Shown here: positions 9,801-17,609 of the stretch, one piece after another
Layout: each line of letters starts with the position of its first letter
Position numbering within the stretch: the stretch's first letter is position 1
Source: Haliea sp.
GTDB taxonomy: Bacteria > Pseudomonadota > Gammaproteobacteria > Pseudomonadales > Halieaceae
Direction of reading: 5' to 3'
Assembly: GCA_016704305.1 (NCBI GenBank)
Contig: JADJAL010000020.1
Coordinates: forward strand, 1 to 64,000
DNA length: 64,000 bases
Notes under the pieces: model-generated
Told to the model about the DNA's origin: nothing
What the model saw: only the letters and a program-made list of their open reading frames with translations
The model's database searches: none
Translations under genes and position numbers: made by a program

Positions 9801-9924
9801 CCGGATCCTCACCGCGCCCCAGCTGCGTGAATGACAGCGCGCCGGCGAGCACCGCGACCACCATCAGGAACACCACAAGGGACTGCTTGGAAAGCGCCCA
9901 CTCGGATAAATTCGGGCCGATCAC
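6829..9924 (-). CDS. RND-family multidrug efflux inner-membrane pump
   Basis: Full-length 1031-residue RND permease with an N-terminal helix, two large periplasmic loops and two six-helix bundles. The proton-relay residues are present: an Asp-Asp pair in LTLLVDDAMTTVDAM (equivalent to AcrB Asp407/408) and the lysine in MIAKNAVILIVQ (equivalent to Lys940). It starts with GTG at 9924, overlapping the adaptor stop as GTGA. It ends 8 bases inside mrpE. With the adaptor and the OprM-type channel it should form a drug/proton antiport pump spanning both membranes. The substrate is unknown. Confidence 0.93.
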   Translation of the reverse strand: MIGPNLSEWALSKQSLVVFLMVVAVLAGALSFTQLGRGEDPVFTTRTMVVGAAWPGATVEETLLQVTERLERTLQETDHLDRIRSYTTAGQTTIFVELEQSTPPSAVPDVWYQVRKNIGDMRQTLPTGVMGPVFNDDFGSTFGIIYGFTADGFTFRELRDYVEAARSRLLQVPDVSEIEILGSQDEQIYIEFSTAKIAGLRLDLPSIVAALQAQNAVRPAGVMQTEQERVFLRVSGSFDYESDVENLTIVAGDRILRLGDIATVRRGEVDPPQPMFRVNGQPAIGLAIAMRDAGDILALGENVRAEIAEISASLPVGIEPVLVADQAVTVDVAINDFMTSLWQAIIIILACSFVSLGVRPGAVVALAIPFTLAIVFAVMNVLNIDLHRISLGALIIALTLLVDDAMTTVDAMIRRLAAGDSKDNAATFAYRTLAAPMLIGTLVTIASFVPIGFAQSSAGEYTFSIFSVVGISLIVSWLVAVIFAPLIGKAILQPPKGDVDAKPGKLLATYSAFLQGAIRAKWLTIGLTLGAFVVAILLSGFVEQQFFPASDRPELTVDLTLRQNASIHATEAQVKRLEKILSEDPDVDHYSSYVGRGAIRFILTLNVQLANPFFGQFVVVAKDLEARERLHLKLEKVLAEEFPEVVARVSPLELGPPVGWPLQYRVSGPDKDKVREISLALADVVGSDQRARHVNYDWMEPARQIHINVNQEEARQLGISSRALAGALNAAITGTTVTQLRDDIYLINVVARATDEQRASFETLSSLQVPTPSGQMVPLSQFSTFVEEQEFPLVWRRDRVPTLTVRADVVRGVMPDTVVGALQPKIDEFAATLPPDYAIATGGLYEESNASSASVYAVVPLMLVLMLTIMMVMLVSFRRLAMVVCVLPLGLIGVVLSLLLFNQPLGFVAILGILALIGMIAKNAVILIVQIETDRGEGKSVREAVLASATSRLRPMFLTALSTVLGLIPIAPTVFWGPMAFAIMGGLLVATLLTLVFLPTVYVAVFGGDEDSPTGATVRVEPVNSGLLNDA

Positions 9925-11060
9925 AGCGCGTTGGCCTCCAGTGGACGGACCTTCTGGCCGGGACGCAGCGCGTGCACCCCTGCGGTCACAACCGTGTCGC
10001 CATTCGCCAGGCCAGAGGTGACCTGTACATTCGCCGGGTCCTGGGCCCGCACCTCGATCGTGCGCAGGGACACCGTCTGCGACTCGGCGTCTACCACCCA
10101 GACCGCGGAACCGCCCTGCGAGCGCACCAGCGCCGTGGCGGGCAGTTCAATACCGATACTGGCGCCGAACTGCAGGCGACCGGTCACGGTACTGCCCAGT
10201 CGCATTGCCCCCGGCGGGTCGATCAAGCCCACCCTGACCGCAAACGTACCGGTCACCGGGTCGGCGCGCGGCGATATCTCGCGAATTCTGCCCGCCGCCG
10301 TCACGCCGGGGTCACTGACCAGGGCCACCGTGATCTCAGGGTTCGCGGGGGCATTGTCCTTGATCTGCGCGGGCACACCGAACACCGCATCGCGGCTGCC
10401 CTCGCGTGCGACCTGCACGATCATGCGCCCTGCCCCCACGACCTCACCGGGTTCGGGTCCACGCCCGGTCACCACCCCGGCCACATCGGATACCAGCTTC
10501 GTATAACTCAAGCGGTTTTCTGCCAGCCTGACCTGCGACTGCATCGACTCCACCTGCGCCTCGGCCGTCTTCAGCATGGCGACGGCCTGGTCGAACGAGG
10601 CGCGCGATACCGCATCCTCGGCGACCAGATCGCGCATGCGGGCGTGATTGCTGCGCGCCTCCACCAACTGCGCCTGCGCGGCGGTTAACTGCGCGCGCAC
10701 TGACTGCAGCGCGCTCTCCTCGTTCTGCGGATCAAGCCGCGCCACCAATTGCCCGGGCTCAACCTTGTCGCCGATATCCACCGTGCGCTCGATCATCCTG
10801 CCATCGATGCGGAACGACTGGTTGATTTCCGTCTGCGCCTGCACGGTGCCCGTCAGCGTGACGCTGCCGTTGCTGGCACGGTCCGCGATGGTGATGACCC
10901 GCACCGGGCGAATCTCGACTACCTCGTCCTCATCACCGCCCGCACAGCCTGGCAACTGTGTGAGGACGGCACAAGCAAGTACTGCGCGCAGCATGCACAG
11001 ATTGCCGATACGCTTGGCTGCGAGGGGCATGGACACAGAACGTCTACTTGTGTGATTCAT
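9921..11060 (-). CDS. RND efflux periplasmic adaptor lipoprotein
   Basis: Membrane-fusion protein of 379 residues. The N-terminus is a lipoprotein signal with lipobox LPGC (Cys39), then an acidic linker and VRPVRVITI. It is followed by a biotinyl-lipoyl half (VDIGDKVEPGQLVARLDPQN), an alpha-hairpin with heptads (ARSNHARMRDLVAEDAVS) and beta-barrel domains. It leads the operon and is translationally coupled to the pump. Alternative starts at Met11 or Met23 would still leave a signal peptide. No strong Shine-Dalgarno is visible at 11060, so the exact start is uncertain. Confidence 0.9.
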   Translation of the reverse strand: MNHTSRRSVSMPLAAKRIGNLCMLRAVLACAVLTQLPGCAGGDEDEVVEIRPVRVITIADRASNGSVTLTGTVQAQTEINQSFRIDGRMIERTVDIGDKVEPGQLVARLDPQNEESALQSVRAQLTAAQAQLVEARSNHARMRDLVAEDAVSRASFDQAVAMLKTAEAQVESMQSQVRLAENRLSYTKLVSDVAGVVTGRGPEPGEVVGAGRMIVQVAREGSRDAVFGVPAQIKDNAPANPEITVALVSDPGVTAAGRIREISPRADPVTGTFAVRVGLIDPPGAMRLGSTVTGRLQFGASIGIELPATALVRSQGGSAVWVVDAESQTVSLRTIEVRAQDPANVQVTSGLANGDTVVTAGVHALRPGQKVRPLEANAL

Positions 11061-11169
11061 TTATATCGCCATTTGTAGGTTAATCGCGGTCACACCACGC
11101 ACGATGGCCGGGAATGCCGGCCATCACGAAACTGCGCGCCGAGGACGGCGCGCTGGAAAAAGGTTGTGT

Positions 11170-11844
11170 CTAGTTTGCCCTGCCGTACATCTCATTGAGA
11201 CCCTGCACCAAAGCATCTGCCCACACGATCATGGCGCGACGCGCGTCCGCCGTGTTGGTCACATTGTTGGTGAAACTCATGGCGCCTGTTGAGCGACCGC
11301 GCCGCGTGTCGACCGCCCTTGCCAGCAGATCACCAGTATCGGAATCGCGCAATTCTGCGACCAGGGTCATCTGCCCGGAATTGGCGGTGTAGGTGCGGCC
11401 GCGACCGGCTGTCATCGTGTCCGGCGCCGTCACAAACAGATTGACGATCGCTGCCGAGACCCTGAGTGTCTCGGGGCCTGGCTCGTCAACCAGTGTAAAT
11501 CCACTGCTGGCCAATTGGGTGCGCAAGGTCTCGCGCAACATGTCGGCAAGTCCACTCCGGATGGCGGCGACATCATCGGCATTAAGCCGCGCAGACGGGT
11601 TGCGCACACCCCGATTCGGATCCCAGTTGCGCGCGAAACTGACTTCCACTGGATCGAGCATGACGCTGGTATAGGATGCAAGTTGGGCATCCGGTTGCAC
11701 GAATACAGCATCCATCCGCGTGCCGGGCTGCCTGACAAGACCATCCCACTCGTCCTTCGTACCCGTCTGGGTGTTGGCGCATCCGGCAAGCGTGGCCACG
11801 CACAGTGCAAACACGGCAGCAAACAGTGTATGAGTTCGTTTCAT
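11170..11844 (-). CDS. DUF3313-type lipoprotein
   Basis: Predicted lipoprotein of 224 residues starting at ATG 11844 (MKRTHTLFAAVFALCVATLA, lipobox LAGC with Cys22). A longer open frame upstream lacks a start that makes sense. The body, with SYTSVMLDPVEVSFARNW, RETLRTQLASSGF and LRVSAAIVNLFV, fits DUF3313, a family of envelope lipoproteins of unknown function. It carries several charged beta-strand-like stretches and no catalytic motif. It lies downstream of the 390-base divergent region shared with the DUF4136 gene and 109 bases before the RND adaptor gene, so it may read into that operon. Confidence 0.75.
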   Translation of the reverse strand: MKRTHTLFAAVFALCVATLAGCANTQTGTKDEWDGLVRQPGTRMDAVFVQPDAQLASYTSVMLDPVEVSFARNWDPNRGVRNPSARLNADDVAAIRSGLADMLRETLRTQLASSGFTLVDEPGPETLRVSAAIVNLFVTAPDTMTAGRGRTYTANSGQMTLVAELRDSDTGDLLARAVDTRRGRSTGAMSFTNNVTNTADARRAMIVWADALVQGLNEMYGRAN

Positions 11845-12234
11845 ATTATTTTCCTCAGTTATGACAATCGGTAGTTGCGTTGACGTTTCCTGGAGCCTGC
11901 AGAACTGCACCTCTGACTTTGCCCATGCGTCCTCGGGGCGGTACCAGGTCCTTGAACATTCCCGATGCGACCGCGAGTAGAATGATTTTGGCGCAAGCAA
12001 ATGACTGCGTGATTCGGGACATCAAGAGAGCTTGATCCACCATACTCTGGCGTAGGAGAATAAACGCTCTATTTGCAAAAATCCATAATTGGGCGCTTCG
12101 CTTACAACTGTCATTGCCTGCCAATCTCGGCGGGGCCGTCCATCGCAGGGCGACCCCGGTCGCCGGTCGATGGACGCCCTCTGATCGCTGTGTTAGCGTT
12201 GGACGGTATACAACAATAACCGCAGGAATCTCCT
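11845..12234. promoter_or_regulatory. Divergent intergenic region with a strong hairpin (12138-12175)
   Basis: This 390-base non-coding stretch separates two divergent lipoprotein genes and must hold both promoters. The clearest element is a stem-loop: GTCCATCG at 12138-12145 pairs with CGATGGAC at 12168-12175, and inside it GGCGACC pairs with GGTCGCC. The hairpin lies about 60 bases before the DUF4136 start. TATACA at about 12208 is a possible -10 box for that gene but lacks a convincing -35. No known riboswitch was recognised. Confidence 0.5.
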
Positions 12235-12813
12235 ATGAAAGCGCGATACGCATTGCGGAATGTTCTAATGCTGGGCTCGCTGCTCGCCGTGCTGCTGGCC
12301 ACCGGTTGCGCCTCTGGTCCGACTATCCGCAGCAATTTGGATCCCGCCGCGGACTTCAACAAGTTTCGCACCTTCGGCTTCTTTCAACCGCTGTCTACTG
12401 ATCGGGAGGAGTACCAGTCGCTCATTTCACAACAGCTGGTCGCCTCCACAAAACGCGAACTGGAGGCGCGAGGCCTGCAATTCACCGACACCAATCCAGA
12501 CCTGTTGATCAACTTCAGCGCCAATCTCGACCAACGCCTGCGCGTGACACAAACGCCGTCGATGTCATCACGCGGCCCGCATCCGAGCTGGCGCGGTGGC
12601 TACCGCACCTGGCCGACGTATCAACAAATCGATGTGCGCCAGTATACGCTGGGCACCATCGTGATCGATGCAGTGGACGCATCCCAACGACAGTTGGTGT
12701 GGGAGGGCCTTGCCACAAGCCGGGTCACCCAGCGCACCATGGATGACATCGGGCCCGTGCTCAATTCCGCAGTGGTCGACATCATGCGCGACTTCCCTCT
12801 GCCACCCAGGTAG
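12235..12813 (+). CDS. DUF4136-type lipoprotein
   Basis: Predicted lipoprotein of 192 residues: signal MKARYALRNVLMLGSLLA with lipobox ATGC (Cys25), then the DUF4136 pattern (DFNKFRTFGFF, VASTKRELEARGLQFTDTNP, DLLINF, GTIVIDAVDASQRQLVWEG). The domain usually sits on the outer membrane and its function is unknown. The ATG follows an AGGAATCTCCT ribosome site. It is followed after 25 bases by a META-domain gene on the same strand, probably one operon. The pairing with the divergent DUF3313 lipoprotein suggests shared envelope-stress regulation, which is inference. Confidence 0.85.
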   Translation: MKARYALRNVLMLGSLLAVLLATGCASGPTIRSNLDPAADFNKFRTFGFFQPLSTDREEYQSLISQQLVASTKRELEARGLQFTDTNPDLLINFSANLDQRLRVTQTPSMSSRGPHPSWRGGYRTWPTYQQIDVRQYTLGTIVIDAVDASQRQLVWEGLATSRVTQRTMDDIGPVLNSAVVDIMRDFPLPPR

Positions 12814-12838
12814 CCAAACAGCAGGCGATGAATAACTT

Positions 12839-13663
12839 ATGAGACGCATACCCCTATTGTTGATTCCATTCGCACTCCTGGCGCCGCTGTCGCCCTTGCA
12901 TGCCCAGGAGAATCCGTCGATCAACCCCTCGCCGCAGGAGGCTGCCGCCACGCCGCAGGCTGATTTAGTTGCTGGCCTTCGTCAGGCACTGGAGAACCAC
13001 CGCTGGACCCTGGCAACCGCAACCGATGGCGAAACGCGCCGCATCGATGCCCTGTTTCCGGAAGCAGCGCCTCCCTATATATTGACCTTCACCGATTCCA
13101 TGCTCAATTTCCAGGGCGGGTGCAACAGCTTTTCCAGCAGCTACGACATCAATGCGCAGGGCCAACTGGTGGCGGGAACAATGCAGTCCACGATGATGGC
13201 CTGCGGCCCGGAGTTGATGCAGGCCGACACCGCGTTGGCCGCACTGCTGGCCCAACCCGTGCAGATAGCGCTCACGCCGGACGCGGTGCCGCAACTGCAA
13301 TTGCAGACCGCCGCCAACGACACTTTGGGCTTGCAGGGGCAGATGCTCCCCGAAGCGTTGTACGGACCAGCCACCCTCATTTTCCTGGAGATAGATGCGC
13401 GGCAGCTGGCCTGCAGGAATCCGCGCAACGGGCAAACCACCTGTCTGCAGGCGCGCGAACTCCAGTTTGATGAGCAGGGTTTGCGCGTCCCGCCCCCGGG
13501 ACCGTGGCAGCCTTTCTACGATGCCATCGAGGGCTATACCCATACGCCGGGCGAGCGCAATGTCGTACGTGTGAAGCGCTATGACCGCGGCGGGGCGCCG
13601 GGCACCAACGCACCGCTGTATGTACTGGACCTTGTCGTCGAAACGGAAGCAGTGGCGAAATAA
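12839..13663 (+). CDS. Secreted META and DUF4377 domain protein
   Basis: Exported protein of 274 residues with a Sec signal ending near PLHAQ (residue 23). Residues 45-155 resemble a META/HslJ domain: ALENHRWTLATA, then NFQGGCNSFSSSYDI and MMACGPELMQAD, with the conserved CNxF and MACxxE-like positions. Residues 180-270 fit DUF4377 (FLEIDARQLACR, PPGPWQPFYDAIEGYTHTPG, VVRVKRYDRGG). HslJ-like META proteins are linked to heat or novobiocin resistance in E. coli; DUF4377 has no assigned role. Together with the preceding lipoprotein it forms a small envelope operon. Confidence 0.8.
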   Translation: MRRIPLLLIPFALLAPLSPLHAQENPSINPSPQEAAATPQADLVAGLRQALENHRWTLATATDGETRRIDALFPEAAPPYILTFTDSMLNFQGGCNSFSSSYDINAQGQLVAGTMQSTMMACGPELMQADTALAALLAQPVQIALTPDAVPQLQLQTAANDTLGLQGQMLPEALYGPATLIFLEIDARQLACRNPRNGQTTCLQARELQFDEQGLRVPPPGPWQPFYDAIEGYTHTPGERNVVRVKRYDRGGAPGTNAPLYVLDLVVETEAVAK

Positions 13664-13767
13664 TGTGTCGCACTAATGTTCCGCAATAACGTGTCGCCAT
13701 AAAAAGAGCGGCCCAACCGGGTCGCCCTGAGTAGCGCAGCAGCAGTACAAGCACAGGTCAAGTCAGC

Positions 13768-15065
13768 GTGAACGCGATGCCCGATCCGAATCCAGTCCCT
13801 GAGTCGCCATCGCGGAACACCGTTGCCGAGCTTGAAAACGACGCGATGAGTTTTGTGCTGGAATTGGCGCGCGCCCTGCATGAGTTCGGCACGCCTGCAC
13901 ATCAACTGGAAGTCGCCCTGGAGACTGTCGCCGGGAGTCTCGGCCTGACTGCCGAATTCTTCTCCAGCCCGACCAGCATCATGGTGGGCTTCGGCTACCG
14001 CATCGAGCAACGCGTACATCTGCTGCGCGTGGAACCCGCCGAACCCAACCTCGGTAAACTCGCACAACTGGACAGCGTTGTGCGCGATGTCGTTGACGGT
14101 CGCATCGGGGCTGTCGAAGGGCTACTGCGGGTTCATGCTGTCAAATCAGAAGCACCACTGTGGCCCACCTGGCTAACGCTGCTCGCCTTTGTCAGCGCAT
14201 CGGGCGCCGTCGCGTGTTTCCTGCACGTGGAAGTGGGGGACGTAGCCGTGGCTGCACTTCTGGGCCTCGTGACCGGCCTTATCACACTTGCCACGTCAGG
14301 TTCACGCACCTCACGGCCCGTTATCGAGCCGCTGGCCGCATTCGCGGTGACGACAATCGCGCTGACAATCGACGTCTTCAAGGGTACCGGGACGGGATTC
14401 GCCACATCGCTGGCCGGCCTCATTGTGTTATTGCCCGGGCTCACCCTGACCATCGCGCTGACGGAATTATCCACCCGCCACCTGGTGTCCGGAACAGCGC
14501 GCCTCAGCGGCGTGATCATTGTGTTTCTCGGACTGGGTTTTGGCCTGGCGCTGGGTGCGGAACTCGGCGGCTTCCTGGGGGTTGAGCTGAAGAGCGTTCT
14601 GCAGCCGGACGCGCTGGCTTGGCTATCGCGCGCGTCACTGCCTGCCTGGGCGGAGTGGGTAGCACTGCTGATAGCTCCGCTGGCCTTCTCCGTGTTGCTC
14701 AAAGCCGCGCTACGGGACATTGGCTGGATACTGTTGACCTGCGCCAGCGCCTATCTGACGTCGCGTTTCGTGGGCGCGAGCATCGGCGAGGAGTTCGGCG
14801 CATTTCTCGGCGCATTTGTGATCAGCGCCGGCAGCAATTTGGCGGAGCGGCTGTATCGCCGCAGTTCGATTGTCACCGCCGTGCCGGGCCTGCTGATTCT
14901 GGTGCCCGGGGCAATAGGCTTTCGCAGTGTCACCTCACTGGTGGGTTACCAATATGAAGATGGCATCGCCATCGCTTTTCACATGGGCCTCATTGGCATT
15001 TCCTCGTGGCAGGTATGCTGGTCGGGAACGTGGCCACCAGCGCAATCAAGCACCGCAGGCTTTGA
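13768..15065 (+). CDS. ThrE-type threonine/serine exporter (DUF1212), 3' frameshift
   Basis: Membrane exporter of the ThrE family. The N-terminal cytosolic DUF1212 part has FVLELARALHEFGTPAHQLE and SIMVGFGYRIEQ, followed by about ten helices and the C-terminal ThrE_2 part (GAFVISAGSNLAERLYRRSS, VPGLLILVPGAIGFRSV). Near 15002 one base, probably C, is missing. Restoring it yields VAGMLVGNVATSAIKHRRL and a stop at 15063-15065, the normal family ending. As written, the frame instead runs on into the next gene, giving a false 592-residue fusion. The short spacing to the next ATG (one base) suggests co-translation. Confidence 0.82.
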
Positions 15066-15066
15066 C

Positions 15067-15546
15067 ATGATGAATCTCGAAACATGGGAACTGCTCAGCA
15101 GCATGGTGACCGTGATCGGCCTGCCACTGGCGATCATCGTATTTTTCCTGCAAACACGCAGGGAACGCATCAACGATGAAATCATGGTTTACGAATCACT
15201 GTCCGATACGTACCAGCAATTCCTGCGAGTAGCGCTGCAACACTCCGATCTGCACCTGTTTTCCGAAGAGCGAACGCCAACGCTGAACGAAGAGCAGTAC
15301 GACCGCATGATGGTCATTTTCACCATGCTGGTCTCACTGTTCGAACGCGCGTATATCCTCATTTACGACGAAAATGCCAGCGGTGTGCAGGCGCGTCGCT
15401 GGAACTCATGGAATGACTATATGCGTGAATGGTGCGCGCGCGAGGACTTCCGCGTGGAACTCGATAAGCTGCTGCAGGGCGAGGATGAAGATTTTTGCCG
15501 TTACATCCGCGCGCTAGCCGCACAGGCCGCGTCTCCAAAACGGTGA
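15067..15546 (+). CDS. Small membrane-anchored protein of unknown function
   Basis: Protein of 159 residues starting MMNLETWELLSSMV one base after the ThrE stop. It has one N-terminal membrane helix (MVTVIGLPLAIIVFFLQT) followed by a cytosolic, acidic and aromatic-rich helical domain (ESLSDTYQQFLRVAL, MVIFTMLVSLFERAYILIYD, WNSWNDYMREWC). The pattern resembles the small proteins annotated as hypothetical near transporters that keep one helix plus an RRER stop-transfer. I do not recognise a named domain. It is in the same frame as the uncorrected ThrE, which is why it looks fused. Confidence 0.7.
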   Translation: MMNLETWELLSSMVTVIGLPLAIIVFFLQTRRERINDEIMVYESLSDTYQQFLRVALQHSDLHLFSEERTPTLNEEQYDRMMVIFTMLVSLFERAYILIYDENASGVQARRWNSWNDYMREWCAREDFRVELDKLLQGEDEDFCRYIRALAAQAASPKR

Positions 15547-15740
15547 ACGAGTGCCGACGACATCCCCGCGCAGGGCGCACCGGGGAGGTCGGTATGCCGC
15601 AGCGCAGCCAGCCATAATTTGTAAGTTTCGGTACACTTATTTGTTGCGGGCTGTCATTGTTCCACACCCGGCCACGGCACAGACTTTGCCTCGGTTGAAT
15701 TTGGCCGTAGGCCCCGCTTGGCAAAACGAACGATAACGCT

Positions 15741-16763
15741 ATGACAACACAAACTCTGGATACCCAAAGCCTCGGCGAGTACCTGTCGCGACACATTCCC
15801 GGTTTTCGCGGGCCGCTGACTGCGGAGAAATTCGCCGGTGGCCAGTCCAACCCCACGTTCAAATTGACTGCCGCGGACGGACAGCACTATGTCCTGCGGC
15901 GCAAGCCACCCGGTGAACTGCTCAAGTCGGCCCACGCGGTGGACCGCGAGTTCCGCGTAATCAGCGCGCTGCACGGCACCGATGTGCCCGTGCCGAAAAC
16001 CCATGTGTTGTGCGAGGACAATGACGTCATCGGTTCCATGTTCTATGTGATGGAATACAAAGAGGGCCGCATCCTGTGGGACCCACTGCTGCCCGAGGCC
16101 GCCGATAACGCCGAGCGCAGCGCCATCTACGACGCCATGAACCAGACCATGGCCGCGCTGCACAATGTGGACGTGAACGCGGTTGGCCTGAGCGATTTCG
16201 GCCGGCCTGGAAACTATTTCGAGCGCCAACTGGATCGCTGGAGCAAACAGTATCGCGCATCGGAAACCCGGCATATCGCCGCGATGGAATCGTTGATGAC
16301 CTGGCTTGCCGCGCGCATGCCGGAGGATGACGGCACTGTCAGCCTGGTGCACGGCGATTATCGGCTGGACAATATGATGTTCCACCCTACCGAGCCGCGC
16401 GTCATCGCGCTGCTCGACTGGGAGCTCTCCACGCTGGGCCATCCACTGGCAGACCTGGCCAACCAGTGCATGGCCTGGATGCTGCCGCGCGATGGCCGTA
16501 TCAAGGGCCTGGGCGGGGTCGATCGTGCGGCGCTGGGCATCCCCACGGATGCCGAGTATATTGCCCGCTACTGTGAGCGCACCGGCCGCGACAATATCGA
16601 CAACTGGAATTTCTACCTGGTGTTCTCACTGTTTCGGCTGGCGGCCATCCTGCAGGGTATTGTCAAACGTGCGCAGATCGGCACCGCCTCCAGCAGCGAG
16701 GCCGATGCCGAGGGCGACGCCGTGGGGCAACTGGCCGACCAGGCGATACTACTGATTGACTGA
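15741..16763 (+). CDS. Phosphotransferase family protein (ACAD10/11 N-domain-like, APH fold)
   Basis: Kinase-like protein of 340 residues with aminoglycoside-phosphotransferase fold. The nucleotide loop region reads EKFAGGQSNPTFKL, with the lysine or arginine cluster YVLRRKPPGELL. The catalytic Brenner motif is LVHGDYRLDNMMF and the metal-binding motif is ALLDWELSTLGHPLADLA. This subgroup is the free-standing relative of the kinase domain of ACAD10/ACAD11 and of LvaA, which phosphorylates 4-hydroxyacyl-CoA. It leads a same-strand cluster with crotonase, thiolase and acyl-CoA dehydrogenase, which supports acyl-CoA breakdown rather than antibiotic resistance. Confidence 0.88.
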   Translation: MTTQTLDTQSLGEYLSRHIPGFRGPLTAEKFAGGQSNPTFKLTAADGQHYVLRRKPPGELLKSAHAVDREFRVISALHGTDVPVPKTHVLCEDNDVIGSMFYVMEYKEGRILWDPLLPEAADNAERSAIYDAMNQTMAALHNVDVNAVGLSDFGRPGNYFERQLDRWSKQYRASETRHIAAMESLMTWLAARMPEDDGTVSLVHGDYRLDNMMFHPTEPRVIALLDWELSTLGHPLADLANQCMAWMLPRDGRIKGLGGVDRAALGIPTDAEYIARYCERTGRDNIDNWNFYLVFSLFRLAAILQGIVKRAQIGTASSSEADAEGDAVGQLADQAILLID

Positions 16764-16833
16764 TTCATAAACTCGCGCCGACGCGCGCTCCCAATCCCAT
16801 TCACTCACAAGTCACTTACAAGGAAACAAGCCC

Positions 16834-17598
16834 ATGGCAAACGAAGTACTGGTAGATGTAACGGATGGCATCATGACCGTCACCCTGAACCGTCCCGAGG
16901 CGAAAAATGCCGCGAACCGTGCAGTCGCTGTCGGCGTGGCCGCTGCCATGGATCAACTGGACAGCGATGACAGTATCCGCGTGGCGATCCTCACGGGCGC
17001 CGGCGGCACCTTCTGCGCGGGCATGGACCTTAAAGCGTTCGTCACCGGCGAGATGCCGATGGTTGAAGGGCGCGGCTTCGCCGGTTTGACCGAAGCCACG
17101 CCGCGCAAGCCGCTGATCGCGGCCATCGAGGGCTATGCGCTGGCTGGCGGCATGGAACTGGCGATCTCCTGCGACCTGATTGTCGCCGCTGACAACGCTA
17201 AATTCGGTATCCCGGAAGTGAAACGTGGACTCGCCGCGGCCGCCGGCGGGCTGATGAAACTGCCGCGCCAAATTCCGTCGCGCCTGGCGATGGAACTGGC
17301 CATCACCGGCGATTTTATTACCTCACAGCGCGCCTACGAGATCGGCCTGGTCAACCAGATCGTGCCCGCGGGCACTGCGCTGGAAGCCGCCAAGGCCCTG
17401 GCTGCCAAAATCGCTGCCAATGGCCCGCTGGCCGTCGCAGTGAGCAAACAGGTGATACAGGAATCCGCGGACTGGTCTTCTGAGGAGATGTGGAAAAAGC
17501 AGCAGGATTTGGTGATGCCGATCTTCGGCAGTGAAGACGCCATGGAAGGCTCCATCGCCTTCGCCGAAAAACGCGCCCCTAACTGGAAAGGCAAATAA
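16834..17598 (+). CDS. Enoyl-CoA hydratase/isomerase (crotonase family)
   Basis: Crotonase-fold enzyme of 254 residues, the usual length. The first oxyanion-hole segment is ILTGAGGTFCAGMDLKAF and the second is EGYALAGGMELAISCDLIVA, followed by ADNAKFGIPEVKRGL, where the family's catalytic acid lies. An AAGGAAACAAG site precedes the ATG. It should hydrate or isomerise an enoyl-CoA in a beta-oxidation-type route. It follows the APH-like kinase by 70 bases and is followed by the thiolase after 11 bases. The exact chain length or substrate is not readable from sequence. Confidence 0.9.
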   Translation: MANEVLVDVTDGIMTVTLNRPEAKNAANRAVAVGVAAAMDQLDSDDSIRVAILTGAGGTFCAGMDLKAFVTGEMPMVEGRGFAGLTEATPRKPLIAAIEGYALAGGMELAISCDLIVAADNAKFGIPEVKRGLAAAAGGLMKLPRQIPSRLAMELAITGDFITSQRAYEIGLVNQIVPAGTALEAAKALAAKIAANGPLAVAVSKQVIQESADWSSEEMWKKQQDLVMPIFGSEDAMEGSIAFAEKRAPNWKGK

Positions 17599-17609
17599 GG
17601 AGTAAGACA

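Noticed and set aside
15741..16763. Aminoglycoside resistance kinase
   Set aside because: The fold is APH-like, but motif details and the acyl-CoA gene context fit the ACAD10/11 and LvaA subgroup.
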